From: V1-33 sp039795165 | Lineage (GTDB): Bacteria > Verrucomicrobiota > Verrucomicrobiia > Verrucomicrobiales > V1-33 | NCBI GenBank assembly: GCA_039795165.1 | Contig: JBDKER010000018.1 | Span: 1-64,000, forward strand | Direction of reading: 5' to 3' | DNA length: 64,000 nt | Part shown: in pieces, positions 34,607 through 43,882 of the stretch | Layout of the letters: each line of letters starts with the position of its first letter | Position numbering within the stretch: the first letter of the stretch is position 1 | The notes under the pieces: generated by a model | The model's input: only the letters and a program-made list of their open reading frames with translations | What the model was told of the DNA's origin: nothing | Databases searched by the model: none | Translations under genes and position numbers: made by a program

Positions 34607-36718
34607 ATGCTAGGACTAGGGCGACTCAGTATACAATCGAAGATGATTTTGCTGCTGCTGGCGGTGAGCCTGAGTTCGATCGGGGTGATAGCGTGGATGA
34701 GTTACCGGAGCGGTCGGGATGCACTTATTTCGTGTGTGCGCAATCAGCTGAGCGGCCTGCGGGTGGCGAAGACGACGGCCCTGCGGGCGCGGCTGGAGGC
34801 GGCGCGCAATCAGGTGATTTCGATGTCCGACAGTGCGGCGGTCATTGAGGGTACGCGCGTTTTCCGTTCCGGCTGGGAGGAACTGGCGGGGAAGAGTCTC
34901 AGTGTGGAAGAGGAAGGGAAGCTCAAGGATTTCTACACGAAGGAATTTCTGCCGGAACTGGCGAAGCACGTGGATGGTCAGCCTGTGCTTGAGCAGTACC
35001 TGCCGACGGGAGCTGCCGAGCAGTACGTGCAGTACCACTACATTGCCGCCAACCCGCATCCGCACGGGGAGAAGGCGAAGATGGAGACTGCTGCGGGAGA
35101 CGCGACCGCCTACGGGGCGGCGCATGCGAAGGCCCAGAAGCTCTTTGAGCGGTTCGTGAGGGTTTTCGGGTTTGCGGACATCATGCTGGTCGATGCGAAG
35201 TCCCTGCAGATCATCTACAATTATCAGAAGACGGTCGAATTGGGGACCAGTCTGGAGAATGGGCCGTATGCCGATACCAAGCTGGGGGCCGCGGTCCGTG
35301 TGATGCGGACCGCGCGGGACCGCGACAGCTTTAAGCTGGCTGATTTCGAGCCGTTCCGTCCGAATCACGGCCTGCCGATGGGATTTGCGATGAGTCCGGT
35401 CTTTGACGGCGCCCAGATGACGGGAATTCTGGTGCTGCAGTTTCCGATCGATGATTTCAACGCGGTGGTGACCGGGAAATTCGGGTGGCGCGACGAGGGA
35501 CTGGGGGAGACCGGAGAAGCCTATCTGGTGGGGCCCGACCGCACGATGCGGAGCAGTTCGCGGTTCATGCACGAGAATCCCGAGGGTTTTGTGCGGTCAC
35601 TGCGCGATGCCGGGCGGAGTCCGGCGATGGTGAATCAGATCGAGCGCGAGGGGGATGTGCTGTGTTCGCTTCTGGTGGACACACCGCCTGTGGTCGAGGC
35701 TCTCAAGGGAAAGAGCGGGATCATGCAGACAGAGGATTACCGCGGACAGCCGGTCGTGAGTGCCTATGGTCCGCTTGAAATGAACTCCCTGCGCTGGGCG
35801 GTGATTGCGGAGATGGACGTGGCCGAGGCGCAGGCACCCGTGCGGGAACTCGGGAGGAAGGTGGTTACGGTTGCCAGCGCCATGGGGCTGGGGGTGAGTC
35901 TGCTCGCTCTGATGTTTGCGAATCTGCTGACGCGGCCACTGCGCATGCTCACGAAGGGAGCCAAGCGCCTCGGGGCTGGCGAGACCGATGTGAAGGTGAA
36001 CCTGAAATCGCGCGATGAGTTCGGGGATCTTGGGCGTGTTTTCAACGAGATGGCCGACAGCATCCGGCTGCAGAAGGAGAAGCTCGAGGAACAGGTCCGC
36101 GAGAATCAGGAATTGCTGCTTAATATTCTGCCGGCCTCGGCCATCGCGCAGCGTCAGGAAGGCGATGAGAAGGCCAGCCGCCAGTTTGCGGATGTCTCTG
36201 TCCTCTTCAGCGACGTCGAAGGACTCGAGGATCTCAGTGCCAAGGTCGGGGAATCGAAGGCGCTTTCCCTGCTGGGCGACCTCATTGCCGCCTTTGACGA
36301 GATTGCCGAAAAACTGGGCATCGAGAAAGTCCGGACGATCGGCGGGTCATATCTGGCCGTCTGCGGACTGTCCGTGAACCGGCCCGACCACGCGCGCCGC
36401 ATTGTGCAGTTCGGTCAGGAAATGACGCATGCGGTGGCTGTCTTCAACCGGGAGCATCATACTGAGCTACAGCTCACGGTGGGGGTTAATTCCGGACCGG
36501 TGGTCGGTGGAGTGGTGGGTCGCCGCCGCTTCCTCTACGATCTCTGGGGGGATACCGTGAACATTGCGCGGAAGCTAGCGTCTGGCCATCAGGGCAACGC
36601 CATTCTAGTGACCGCTCCCATGCGCGAACGGCTGGGCGATCAGTTCCAGTTCAGCGGACCGCGCCGGGTCGAGGTCGAGGGCAAGACGGCTCTCGAGGCA
36701 TGGAATGTGATCAGCTGA
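34607..36718 (+). CDS. Membrane receptor with HAMP and class III cyclase-like domain
   Basis: A 703-residue protein. A first membrane helix (about 12-32) and a second (about 415-438) bracket a periplasmic double-Cache-like sensor. A HAMP linker follows (about 440-490, with LLTRPLRMLTKGAKRLGAG). The C-terminal domain (about 525-703) is a class III adenylate/guanylate cyclase: VLFSDVEGLEDL, IEKVRTIGGSYLAVCGL, GVNSGPVVGGVVGRRRF and YDLWGDTVNIARKL. The first metal Asp is present (about 536). The second, in the usual GDAY, is Gly (about 580), and the transition-state Arg after VNxAS is shifted or Lys. It may be weakly active, inactive, or work with a partner. The MscS-CNBD gene follows after 24 bp. 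Confidence 0.85.
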   Translation: MLGLGRLSIQSKMILLLLAVSLSSIGVIAWMSYRSGRDALISCVRNQLSGLRVAKTTALRARLEAARNQVISMSDSAAVIEGTRVFRSGWEELAGKSLSVEEEGKLKDFYTKEFLPELAKHVDGQPVLEQYLPTGAAEQYVQYHYIAANPHPHGEKAKMETAAGDATAYGAAHAKAQKLFERFVRVFGFADIMLVDAKSLQIIYNYQKTVELGTSLENGPYADTKLGAAVRVMRTARDRDSFKLADFEPFRPNHGLPMGFAMSPVFDGAQMTGILVLQFPIDDFNAVVTGKFGWRDEGLGETGEAYLVGPDRTMRSSSRFMHENPEGFVRSLRDAGRSPAMVNQIEREGDVLCSLLVDTPPVVEALKGKSGIMQTEDYRGQPVVSAYGPLEMNSLRWAVIAEMDVAEAQAPVRELGRKVVTVASAMGLGVSLLALMFANLLTRPLRMLTKGAKRLGAGETDVKVNLKSRDEFGDLGRVFNEMADSIRLQKEKLEEQVRENQELLLNILPASAIAQRQEGDEKASRQFADVSVLFSDVEGLEDLSAKVGESKALSLLGDLIAAFDEIAEKLGIEKVRTIGGSYLAVCGLSVNRPDHARRIVQFGQEMTHAVAVFNREHHTELQLTVGVNSGPVVGGVVGRRRFLYDLWGDTVNIARKLASGHQGNAILVTAPMRERLGDQFQFSGPRRVEVEGKTALEAWNVIS

Positions 36719-36742
36719 GCGGACGACTGTTTCCTGGCGACC

Positions 36743-38194
36743 ATGAACTTTCTCTTTGATCAGCCGCTTCCGATTCTGAAGCCTGCGCTTTGGCTGGCGG
36801 TGGGATTTCCGCTGCTGCTGCTGATTCTCAATGAATGGATCACGGTGGTGGAGCGGCGCGGGAGTAGCTATGCGCGCGTCCTGCGGACCTTCCGGAACTT
36901 TGTGGTGCCGGGCCTCGCCCTCGTGATCTTCACGCGCATGGTCCTGCAGCTTCCGGCGGAGCATGTGGCCAGCCGCCTTGCGCAGACGGTTTTCTGGACC
37001 TTTCTGCTGACGGGACTGCTGCGGATCGTGAACGATGTGATTTTTGGGAAGGCGGGACTGCTGGGTCCCGATGGCAGTCTTTCCTGGCGGGCGAAGGTGC
37101 CCAAGCTCTTCCGCGATCTGGTGCGCGCCGTCGTCGTGGTGATCGGCCTGATGGTGATCTACTCGTGGGTTTGGGGGCACGAGATCAAGGGAGCGCTGAC
37201 GGCGCTCGGCGTGGGGTCCGTCGTGATCGGTCTGGCGCTGCAGGAACCGCTGGGCAATATCGTTTCCGGTCTCATGCTCCTTTTCGAGCGCCCGCTTGAT
37301 GTGGGCGACTGGGTGAGTGCCCAGGGCGTGATCGGTAAGGTCGTCGAAATCAACTGGCGCTCTGTGCATATCGAGACCGCCACGCGGGAGATCCACGTCA
37401 TTCCCAACGTGTCGCTCTACAAAGGAGCCTTCAGCAATCTGTCGCGTCCCACCACGGTGCGGACCGAAGTGATTCAGATGGGTTTCAGCTACGATGACCC
37501 ACCGAACCGGGTGAAGGAAGTCATGCTGGAAATGCTCAAGGGGACGCCGGGCGTGCTGGCCGAGCCGGCTCCGTCGGTCCGGACCGTGAACTACGCTGAT
37601 TTCTCGGTGACCTACCGTCTCATTTTCTCCGTGGCCCGGCAGGATGATCTGGGAGTGGTGCGGGATGCGGTTATGACCCGGTTGTGGTATGTGGTGCGCC
37701 GCGAAGGGCTGACCATTCCATTTCCGATTGCGATGGAATACGCGCCCGGGGAGTCGCCCAGTCCGCCCAGTCCGCCGCCGACCGAACTTCTGCGTGAGCA
37801 TGCAAGGTTCCGGGCGGCCCTGCCCGCGGAAGGAGCGCAAGCTCCGCGCGTGATCGACTTCGCCGCTGGGGAAACCGTGCAGACACCCGAAGGCCGATTC
37901 GAAGGTTTTGCCCTCATTCTCAGGGGCGAGGCAGTCCTGCTGGCACCCGATGCCGCAGGATCCATCGTGGAAGTCGGATCACTCGGACCCGGCGAATGCT
38001 TTGGCGACCAATTGGGCACCGGTGTCGCCTCCGCTCACATCGGCATCCGTGCCCTCACCGATCTCAAGGTCATGGTCTTCGAAAGCGGATCAATCGACCA
38101 CCTGCTCCAGCGCCAACCCACCCTCGCCGCCGAGATCGGCGACGCCATCGAATCGCGCCGTCAGGCCGCCCATTCCGCCCGTCTGCGGAAGTAA
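36743..38194 (+). CDS. MscS-type channel with C-terminal cyclic-nucleotide-binding-like domain
   Basis: A 483-residue inner-membrane protein. Four helices in the N-terminal half lead to the MscS pore helix and beta domain (ALGVGSVVIGLALQEPLGN about 154-172, FERPLDVGDWV, IHVIPNVSLY). Pro-rich linker at about 335-350 (SPSPPSPPPTE). Residues about 370-475 form a cNMP-binding fold (LRGEAVLL, GPGECFGDQL). This is the bCNG subfamily of mechanosensitive-like channels. In the phosphate-binding cassette the usual GE...RSATVRA reads GD...AHIGIRA: the phosphate Arg is Ala, so cAMP/cGMP binding in the classical way is doubtful. It sits 24 bp after a cyclase-like receptor and is very likely cotranscribed with it. 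Confidence 0.88.
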   Translation: MNFLFDQPLPILKPALWLAVGFPLLLLILNEWITVVERRGSSYARVLRTFRNFVVPGLALVIFTRMVLQLPAEHVASRLAQTVFWTFLLTGLLRIVNDVIFGKAGLLGPDGSLSWRAKVPKLFRDLVRAVVVVIGLMVIYSWVWGHEIKGALTALGVGSVVIGLALQEPLGNIVSGLMLLFERPLDVGDWVSAQGVIGKVVEINWRSVHIETATREIHVIPNVSLYKGAFSNLSRPTTVRTEVIQMGFSYDDPPNRVKEVMLEMLKGTPGVLAEPAPSVRTVNYADFSVTYRLIFSVARQDDLGVVRDAVMTRLWYVVRREGLTIPFPIAMEYAPGESPSPPSPPPTELLREHARFRAALPAEGAQAPRVIDFAAGETVQTPEGRFEGFALILRGEAVLLAPDAAGSIVEVGSLGPGECFGDQLGTGVASAHIGIRALTDLKVMVFESGSIDHLLQRQPTLAAEIGDAIESRRQAAHSARLRK

Positions 38195-38196
38195 TC

Positions 38197-38241
38197 CCCG
38201 CAAGGTTCCCGTGCGCCGGGCTTTCGCGGGAAACCTGCGGG
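38197..38241 (+). terminator. Long hairpin after the channel gene
   Basis: CCCGCAAGGTTCCCG (38197-38211) pairs with CGGGAAACCTGCGGG (38227-38241) with two mismatches around a 15-base loop, 2 bases after the stop codon. There is no T-tract behind it, so it is a terminator-like or 3'-end-protecting hairpin rather than a standard intrinsic terminator. Confidence 0.45.
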
Positions 38242-38679
38242 CAGGATGGTGAATAACTTTGTGGATGGACGGGGAATTCGCCCGTTTTCCCGGTTCAAAT
38301 CGCCCACCCGCCTGCATTTTCAAGCCGTCGATCCGGGACGTGCCGCGCGCAGGAAAATCGATCAATTCTGCCACGCGGGATTGCGATAAAATCATCGGAA
38401 GCAACTGTAAAAACTAGAAATTGTAAGGTTTTCCGGGAAACGAGGGCATTCTCAGCAATGCGAGAGGCCGCGGTCGGGTTTCGGCGAAGCCTTCGTGGAA
38501 TCGGGGATGGAGGAGTTTCCGGGTGCCGTGAACGGGCAACGGTCCGGGGGGAAGGCGGCCCCTCCTAACATTTTGTGAATAAGCCGGGGAAAAGCTGCTT
38601 CTTTTCTAGCAATTATGGAATCGTGTGATGGGCGCTTTGCGGTTGCGGAGGGTCGGGTGGATGGGGAGTGGGGGAGGGT
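38242..38679. other. Intergenic stretch upstream of tgt
   Basis: About 440 bp without a gene I can support. It contains a near-palindrome GTTTTCCGGGAAAC (38428-38441) and AT-richer patches (around 38385-38425 and 38565-38615) that could hold promoters for the tgt-yajC-secDF operon. I cannot assign a -35/-10 pair with confidence. No known RNA family was recognised. Confidence 0.4.
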
Positions 38680-39825
38680 ATGTATGAGCTTTTGGGAAGG
38701 GATGAGCGGAGCCGGGCGCGGCGAGGGCGGATGGTATTGCCGCATGGGGTGGTGGAGACGCCTGTGTTCATGCCTGTGGGGACGCAGGGGGCGGTGAAGG
38801 CGGTGGCTCCGGAGGAGCTGGAGGCCTTGGGGGCGGAGATCATTCTGGGGAACACGTATCATCTGAATTTGCGGCCTGGGATGGAAGTGATGCGGGCGAT
38901 GGGTGGGCTGCATGCGTTCAGTGCGTGGCGGCGGCCCCTGCTGACTGACAGTGGGGGATTTCAGGTATTTTCGCTGGCGAAGCTGCGGAAGATTTCGGAG
39001 GCGGGTGTGCAGTTTCAGAGTCATCTGGATGGATCGAAGCGGTTTCTGGGGCCGGAGGAGAGCATGGAGATTCAGGCGGTACTGGGGTCGGACGTGGCGA
39101 TGCTGTTTGACGATTGTCCGCCGTGGCCGGTTTCCGAGGTGGATGCGGAGAAGAGTCTGGGGTTGACGCTGCGGTGGGCGCAGCGGTGCCGGGACTGGGT
39201 GGAGGCGCATCGGCCGCAGGCGGGCGGCGGGGTGGGGCGGCAGCATCATTTCGGGATTGTGCAGGGGAGTGTCTATGCGGGGCTGCGGGAGCGTGCCGCG
39301 AAGGAACTGGCGGCCATGGATTGGGATGGTTATGCGGTGGGTGGGGTGAGTGTGGGTGAACCCGAGCCTGAGATGATGGCGGCGGTGGAGCATGCCGAGC
39401 CGTATCTTCCGGAGGGCAAGCCGCGCTATGCGATGGGGCTGGGTACGCCGCCGCAGATTCTCGAGCTGATTGCGCGGGGCGTTGACATGTTCGACTGCGT
39501 CATTCCGACCCGCCTTGCGCGTCACGGGGCCGCCTTCACGCGGCGGGGGCAGATCAATCTGAAGAATCAGCGATTTACGACGGATGGGGGTCCCATTGAG
39601 GAAGGCTGTGCTTGTCCGGCCTGCCGCAGGTTCAGCCGGGCGTACATCCGCCACCTCTTCCGTTCCGGGGAAATCCTGGGAATCAGGTTGATTTGTCTGC
39701 ACAATCTGCATTTCTACCTGTCCCTTGCGCGCCGCGCCCGGGAAGAGATCGAAGCGGGAACGTTTTCGGCTTTTCGGGCTGCCTTCGTTGCCGAGTACCG
39801 ATCAATTTCTGCCGAACCATCCTGA
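38680..39825 (+). CDS. tgt: Queuine tRNA-ribosyltransferase
   Basis: tRNA-guanine transglycosylase, which exchanges G34 of tRNAs with GUN anticodons for the queuosine precursor preQ1. The 381-residue protein has LTDSGGFQVFSL with the general Asp, FGIVQGS, YAVGGVSVGE, and FDCVIPTRLARHG with the nucleophile Asp (family usually PTRNARNG). The zinc site CACPAC...HNLHF is intact. Start ATG 38680 is chosen on family N-terminus; its GGGGGAGG is only about 2 bp away, so GTG 38668 remains possible. It is followed by yajC after 7 bp, the widely conserved tgt-yajC-secDF order. Confidence 0.94.
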   Translation: MYELLGRDERSRARRGRMVLPHGVVETPVFMPVGTQGAVKAVAPEELEALGAEIILGNTYHLNLRPGMEVMRAMGGLHAFSAWRRPLLTDSGGFQVFSLAKLRKISEAGVQFQSHLDGSKRFLGPEESMEIQAVLGSDVAMLFDDCPPWPVSEVDAEKSLGLTLRWAQRCRDWVEAHRPQAGGGVGRQHHFGIVQGSVYAGLRERAAKELAAMDWDGYAVGGVSVGEPEPEMMAAVEHAEPYLPEGKPRYAMGLGTPPQILELIARGVDMFDCVIPTRLARHGAAFTRRGQINLKNQRFTTDGGPIEEGCACPACRRFSRAYIRHLFRSGEILGIRLICLHNLHFYLSLARRAREEIEAGTFSAFRAAFVAEYRSISAEPS

Positions 39826-39832
39826 ACCAGCC

Positions 39833-40183
39833 ATGCCGACCCCTTCTGATTTCCTTTTCCTTGCCCAGCAGGATGCCGCCCAGCCGGGAGGCGGGCTGGC
39901 ACCGATGCTGATGCCGATCCTGCTGCTGGTGCTGTTCTATTTCATGCTGATCCGTCCGCAGAAGAGGCAGCAGAAGGAGCACCTTGCCAAGCTTGCGGCC
40001 CTGCAGTCCGGTGATGAAGTGATCGCGGCCGGCGGGATTTACGGAATGATCACGAACATCAACGATCGGGTCGTGACCCTTAAAGTTGCGGACAACGTAA
40101 AGATCCGGGTCGACAAGAACAGCATTCTTTCGGTACTGAAGACGGCGGATCAGCCTGCGTCCGATGCGAACCCAGCTGCCTGA
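39833..40183 (+). CDS. yajC: Sec translocon accessory protein YajC
   Basis: A 116-residue single-pass membrane protein. The helix (about 24-42, LAPMLMPILLLVLFYFMLI) is followed by the family's RPQKRQQKEHLAKLAALQSGDEV and GGIYGMI. YajC associates with SecDF in the holotranslocon. It starts 7 bp after tgt and is followed by secDF after about 100 bp. Confidence 0.95.
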   Translation: MPTPSDFLFLAQQDAAQPGGGLAPMLMPILLLVLFYFMLIRPQKRQQKEHLAKLAALQSGDEVIAAGGIYGMITNINDRVVTLKVADNVKIRVDKNSILSVLKTADQPASDANPAA

Positions 40184-40287
40184 GATTTGTTCCGAAGAGA
40201 ATTCATGATTCCGGACAAAGCGGGTCGGCGGGAACGCCTCTGATGTCGTCCCGGGTCCGCTGCCAACTTTCTGCCCTGTAAATTGCC

Positions 40288-42810
40288 ATGATGCTTGCCG
40301 CCGCTGAAAATCTGTCTGCCATGGAGCAGTACCTGCCCTATCTCGTGCTTGGCATCGGGGTGATTGCGGCTGGTTTGTTCGTGGCGTATTTCGCCTCCGA
40401 GACTGACCGCCGGAAGCGGTTTATGGGGACGTTGCTGACGCTGCTGCTGACGGCGTTTGCGGTTTTCTGCATTTTCGAGGGCAAGGGAGTGAAGAAGGGC
40501 ATTGACCTGCAGGGCGGGGCTTCGTTTCTAGTGAAGGTGCAGCCTGCCGAGGGGCGGCCGGTGAATCCGGACGTGCTCACCAAGGCGCAGGAAATCATTG
40601 AGAGCCGGCTCAACCCGGGTGGCGGCAAGGACGTGGTGGTGACGCCGCAGGGCACTGACCGTCTCTATGTCGAAGTGCCGGGTCTGAGTGACGAGGAGAT
40701 CAAGAATTCCAAGTCGGTCATCGAGCGGGTGGCGCGGCTTGAGTTCCGGTTGCTGGGAGCCGATGCGGTGGGCCCGGGCGGTCTGGTGTTCACCAACGAG
40801 GCTGACCAGACGATCAAGCCGGATGCCACCAAGATGCGTTATCTGGGTGACCGGGATGAGAAGGATTCCGAGGCTCGCGAACCTGGCAAGCCGAAGCCGA
40901 AGCCCGACAAGTTCATCTGGGTCCGCAAGACGGTCGAGATGAAAGGGAAGAGCGTTAAGAACGCCTTTGCCGCCCTTTATCCTGGATCGCTGAATCACCA
41001 CATCGTTGTCGAACTGCATTCCGAATTCGGCGAGCAGATGCGCAAGCTGACCAAGGCGAACATCGGTCGTCCGATGGCCATCATCATGGATGGTGAAGTA
41101 TTGTCCGCCCCGACCATCAATGGGGAATTCGGATCGAACTTCGAGGTCACGGGTGGCTTTGATGAAGTGGAGGCCCGTGAGCTTTCGAGTGCGCTCATGA
41201 ATCCGCTCGAGAACCCACTGCTGGTGGAGCAATCGAGCACGATTTCGCCGACGTACGGCAAGGACACGGTGAAGCAGGGGATTTACGCCTGTCTGGTCGG
41301 TCTGGGGCTGACGCTGGTGTTCATGATGATCTACTACCGCCTGTCCGGGATCATCGCGGTGATTGGCCTTGTCGTGAACCTCCTGCTGCTGCTCGGAGCC
41401 ATGCGGGTTTTCGATCAGACTCTTACCATGCCGGGGATTGCCGGGATCATTCTGACCCTCGGGATGGCCATCGATGCCAACGTCCTGATTTACGAACGCA
41501 TGCGCGAGGAATTCAAGGCCGGGCGCAGCCTCGGACCTGCCATTTCGGCTTCGTACGAGAAGGCGTTTTCCGCGATTTTCGATTCGAACATCACGACCCT
41601 GATCACTTCGATCATCATGATTGTGGTCGCAACCGGTGCGGTGAAGGGCTTCGGTCTTTCGCTGACGATTGGTCTGATCGCGTCGATGTTCTCGGCGCTG
41701 CTCATCACGCGGGTCTGCTTCCTCTGGCTGAGCGGGGCCGGGCTGCAGAAGCTTTCGTTCATGGAACTGATCGAGAACCGGCTCCATGATTTCATGGGCA
41801 AGCGGAAGCTGTGGCTCACGATTTCCGCGGTGCTCTGTGCTGCCATGGTGGGCGTGGTGGCGCTGAAGGGTCAGAAGGTGCTCGGCTATGAACTCCGGGG
41901 GGGCGACATTGTGAGTCTGACTGGTGTGCCGGGGGCGACGGAAGATTCTGTGCGCACCGCCATGGGTTCCTGGAAATTCACTGCGAAGGACGGATCGGCG
42001 TTGGAAGCCGCCAATGTCAATGTGAGCACGGTGAAGCCCCTCACGGGTGAACCGTATGTGATTCTGCGGAGTCCTCCGGCGACCGCGGATGCCATCCGCA
42101 CGCATCTTGCCGCGAATCTGGCGGGAGCGGACGAAGTGGCCAAGCAGAAAATTGCCGAAGCATCGGCGGAATCCATGGGTTCTGCGGTGGGCGGCGAAAT
42201 GCTCAAGAGGTCGTTCTGGGCCCTCGGGCTGGGCCTGCTCGGCATTTTCATCTACCTGACCTTCCGGTTTGAAATGCCGTTCGCGATCGGCGGTATTGTG
42301 GCGATTCTGCACGACGTGACAATTGCCGTGGGAGTGTGTGCGCTCGCGGGCAAGGAAATCGGTCTGATTCTCGTCGGTGCCTTCCTGACGATCGCAGGGT
42401 ACTCCATCAATGACACCATCGTGATTTTTGACCGGGTGCGGGACAATCTGCGGACAATGACCGGTGATCTGGAGAGCATTCTGAATCATGCGATCAGTGC
42501 GACCCTCAGCCGGACGATCATCACCTCCGGGGTGACGGCGCTGGCGGTGCTCGCGATGTGGCTGTTCGGTGGCAAATCGATGGCGGACTTTTCCTTTGCG
42601 ATGCTGATTGGGATGCTGTCGGGCGTGTACTCAACGATCTTCATTGCGAGTCCGGTGGTGCTCTGGTGGGCGCGGAAGCGGAAACTCAATCTCCGTCAGC
42701 AGATTCTCGATGCGGATGCGCTGGCACTGGAAGCGGCCAGCGGGCTGGAACGCGAAGCACCGGAGAAGAAGGGCAAGGGAGGCGACGCCGCTGCCCTGCC
42801 GTCGTCCTGA
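40288..42810 (+). CDS. secDF: Fused protein translocase subunit SecDF
   Basis: An 840-residue fusion of SecD and SecF, the proton-driven RND-family component that assists late steps of Sec export. SecD half: KGIDLQGGASFLVKV, the P1 domain region (about 80-300), GMAIDANVLIYERMREE and FDSNITTLIT. SecF half from about 520: GYELRGGDIVSLTG, FRFEMPFAIGGIVAILHDV, GYSINDTIVIFDRVRDN. About twelve helices. The C-terminal tail is charged. Fusion into a single chain is known from several phyla. A leader of about 100 bp separates it from yajC; cotranscription is expected. Confidence 0.96.
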   Translation: MMLAAAENLSAMEQYLPYLVLGIGVIAAGLFVAYFASETDRRKRFMGTLLTLLLTAFAVFCIFEGKGVKKGIDLQGGASFLVKVQPAEGRPVNPDVLTKAQEIIESRLNPGGGKDVVVTPQGTDRLYVEVPGLSDEEIKNSKSVIERVARLEFRLLGADAVGPGGLVFTNEADQTIKPDATKMRYLGDRDEKDSEAREPGKPKPKPDKFIWVRKTVEMKGKSVKNAFAALYPGSLNHHIVVELHSEFGEQMRKLTKANIGRPMAIIMDGEVLSAPTINGEFGSNFEVTGGFDEVEARELSSALMNPLENPLLVEQSSTISPTYGKDTVKQGIYACLVGLGLTLVFMMIYYRLSGIIAVIGLVVNLLLLLGAMRVFDQTLTMPGIAGIILTLGMAIDANVLIYERMREEFKAGRSLGPAISASYEKAFSAIFDSNITTLITSIIMIVVATGAVKGFGLSLTIGLIASMFSALLITRVCFLWLSGAGLQKLSFMELIENRLHDFMGKRKLWLTISAVLCAAMVGVVALKGQKVLGYELRGGDIVSLTGVPGATEDSVRTAMGSWKFTAKDGSALEAANVNVSTVKPLTGEPYVILRSPPATADAIRTHLAANLAGADEVAKQKIAEASAESMGSAVGGEMLKRSFWALGLGLLGIFIYLTFRFEMPFAIGGIVAILHDVTIAVGVCALAGKEIGLILVGAFLTIAGYSINDTIVIFDRVRDNLRTMTGDLESILNHAISATLSRTIITSGVTALAVLAMWLFGGKSMADFSFAMLIGMLSGVYSTIFIASPVVLWWARKRKLNLRQQILDADALALEAASGLEREAPEKKGKGGDAAALPSS

Positions 42811-42832
42811 TTGCATCAGACCCGTTCTGCGC

Positions 42833-43855
42833 ATGATCACGGTGCCGCCAGAAGACCGCGGTCCGGTGGATATGCATGTGCATCTCGTCGGCAACGGGCT
42901 GACGGGGTCGGGTTGCTGGCTGCGCCCGCCGTTTCTCCATCGATTTCTGGCTGACTGGATGCTGCGGCAGCTGGGGATGACGGTATCGTGGCGGGTGGCT
43001 GGCTTTGACGAGGCGTATGTGGAATTGCTGGTGCGGTGGCTGCGGGAGAGTCCGCTGACGCATGCGGTCCTGCTGGCCCACGAGGAAGTGTACGATGCGG
43101 GTGGGCGGAAGCTGGCGGTTGGTTCGATGCTGGTACCGAATGACTATGTCTTTGCGGTGTGTGCTCAGCATCCGGAACTGTTGCCGGCTGTCTCCATTCA
43201 TCCGGCGCGGGCGGATGCCATGGACGAACTCGAGCGTTGTCTGGAACGGGGAGCGGTCATGATGAAGTGCCTGCCGAACTGTCAGAACATCGATAGCCGG
43301 CTGCCGCGGTACCGGAAATTCTGGGAACGCATGGCGGAGGCCGGGCTGCCGCTCCTTGCGCATACGGGCGGGGAGCATACCATTCCGCAGGTCGATCCCT
43401 CGCTGGCTGATCCCCGCACGCTGGTGGGCGCGCTGGAAGCCGGGGTGACCGTGATTGCGGCGCATGCGGCCACGCGGAGCGGGTTGCGCGACCCCGACTA
43501 TCTCGACGTGCTGCTGGAGATGATGGAGCGCTGGCCACGTCTTCATGCCGACATCAGTGCCCTCAATCTGCCGCTGCGGAGCGCCGGATTGCCCCGACTG
43601 CTGCGCCGGCCCGAATGGCATCACCGGCTTGTCCACGGCAGCGATTTTCCCGTGCCCGTGCTGCCCGCCTGGCCACGGCGGCGTGGCGTCATTTCCACGG
43701 AAGTGGAACGCAACTGGGCGGCCGTTAGCAACGTGATCGACCGGGATTACGGACTGAAGAAGGCCATGGGATTTCCCGATTCGGTTTTCACCGGGGTGTG
43801 GAATCTGCTGCGGGTTGGTGCTCCGGCAGTTCCGTCCAGCGGGAAACCGTCTTGA
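42833..43855 (+). CDS. Amidohydrolase-family metal-dependent hydrolase
   Basis: A 340-residue TIM-barrel protein of the amidohydrolase-2 group (TatD/ACMSD-like hydrolases and decarboxylases). The N-terminal HxH is in VDMHVHLVG (about 14). Further candidate ligands are His in LLAHTGGEH, His in VIAAHAATRSG and Asp in VHGSDFPVP. There is no signal peptide. The start is ATG 42833, 22 bp after secDF, so it is probably in the same transcript. A terminator follows at 43892-43925. The substrate cannot be predicted. Confidence 0.8.
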   Translation: MITVPPEDRGPVDMHVHLVGNGLTGSGCWLRPPFLHRFLADWMLRQLGMTVSWRVAGFDEAYVELLVRWLRESPLTHAVLLAHEEVYDAGGRKLAVGSMLVPNDYVFAVCAQHPELLPAVSIHPARADAMDELERCLERGAVMMKCLPNCQNIDSRLPRYRKFWERMAEAGLPLLAHTGGEHTIPQVDPSLADPRTLVGALEAGVTVIAAHAATRSGLRDPDYLDVLLEMMERWPRLHADISALNLPLRSAGLPRLLRRPEWHHRLVHGSDFPVPVLPAWPRRRGVISTEVERNWAAVSNVIDRDYGLKKAMGFPDSVFTGVWNLLRVGAPAVPSSGKPS

Positions 43856-43882
43856 CGGGCCGATGATTCCGCCGCAGTGACT

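Noticed and set aside
38395..38440. Possible preQ1 riboswitch ahead of tgt
   Set aside because: An AAAAACTAGAA string is reminiscent, but the required stem and C-rich loop are not there, and it lies over 200 bp from the gene.
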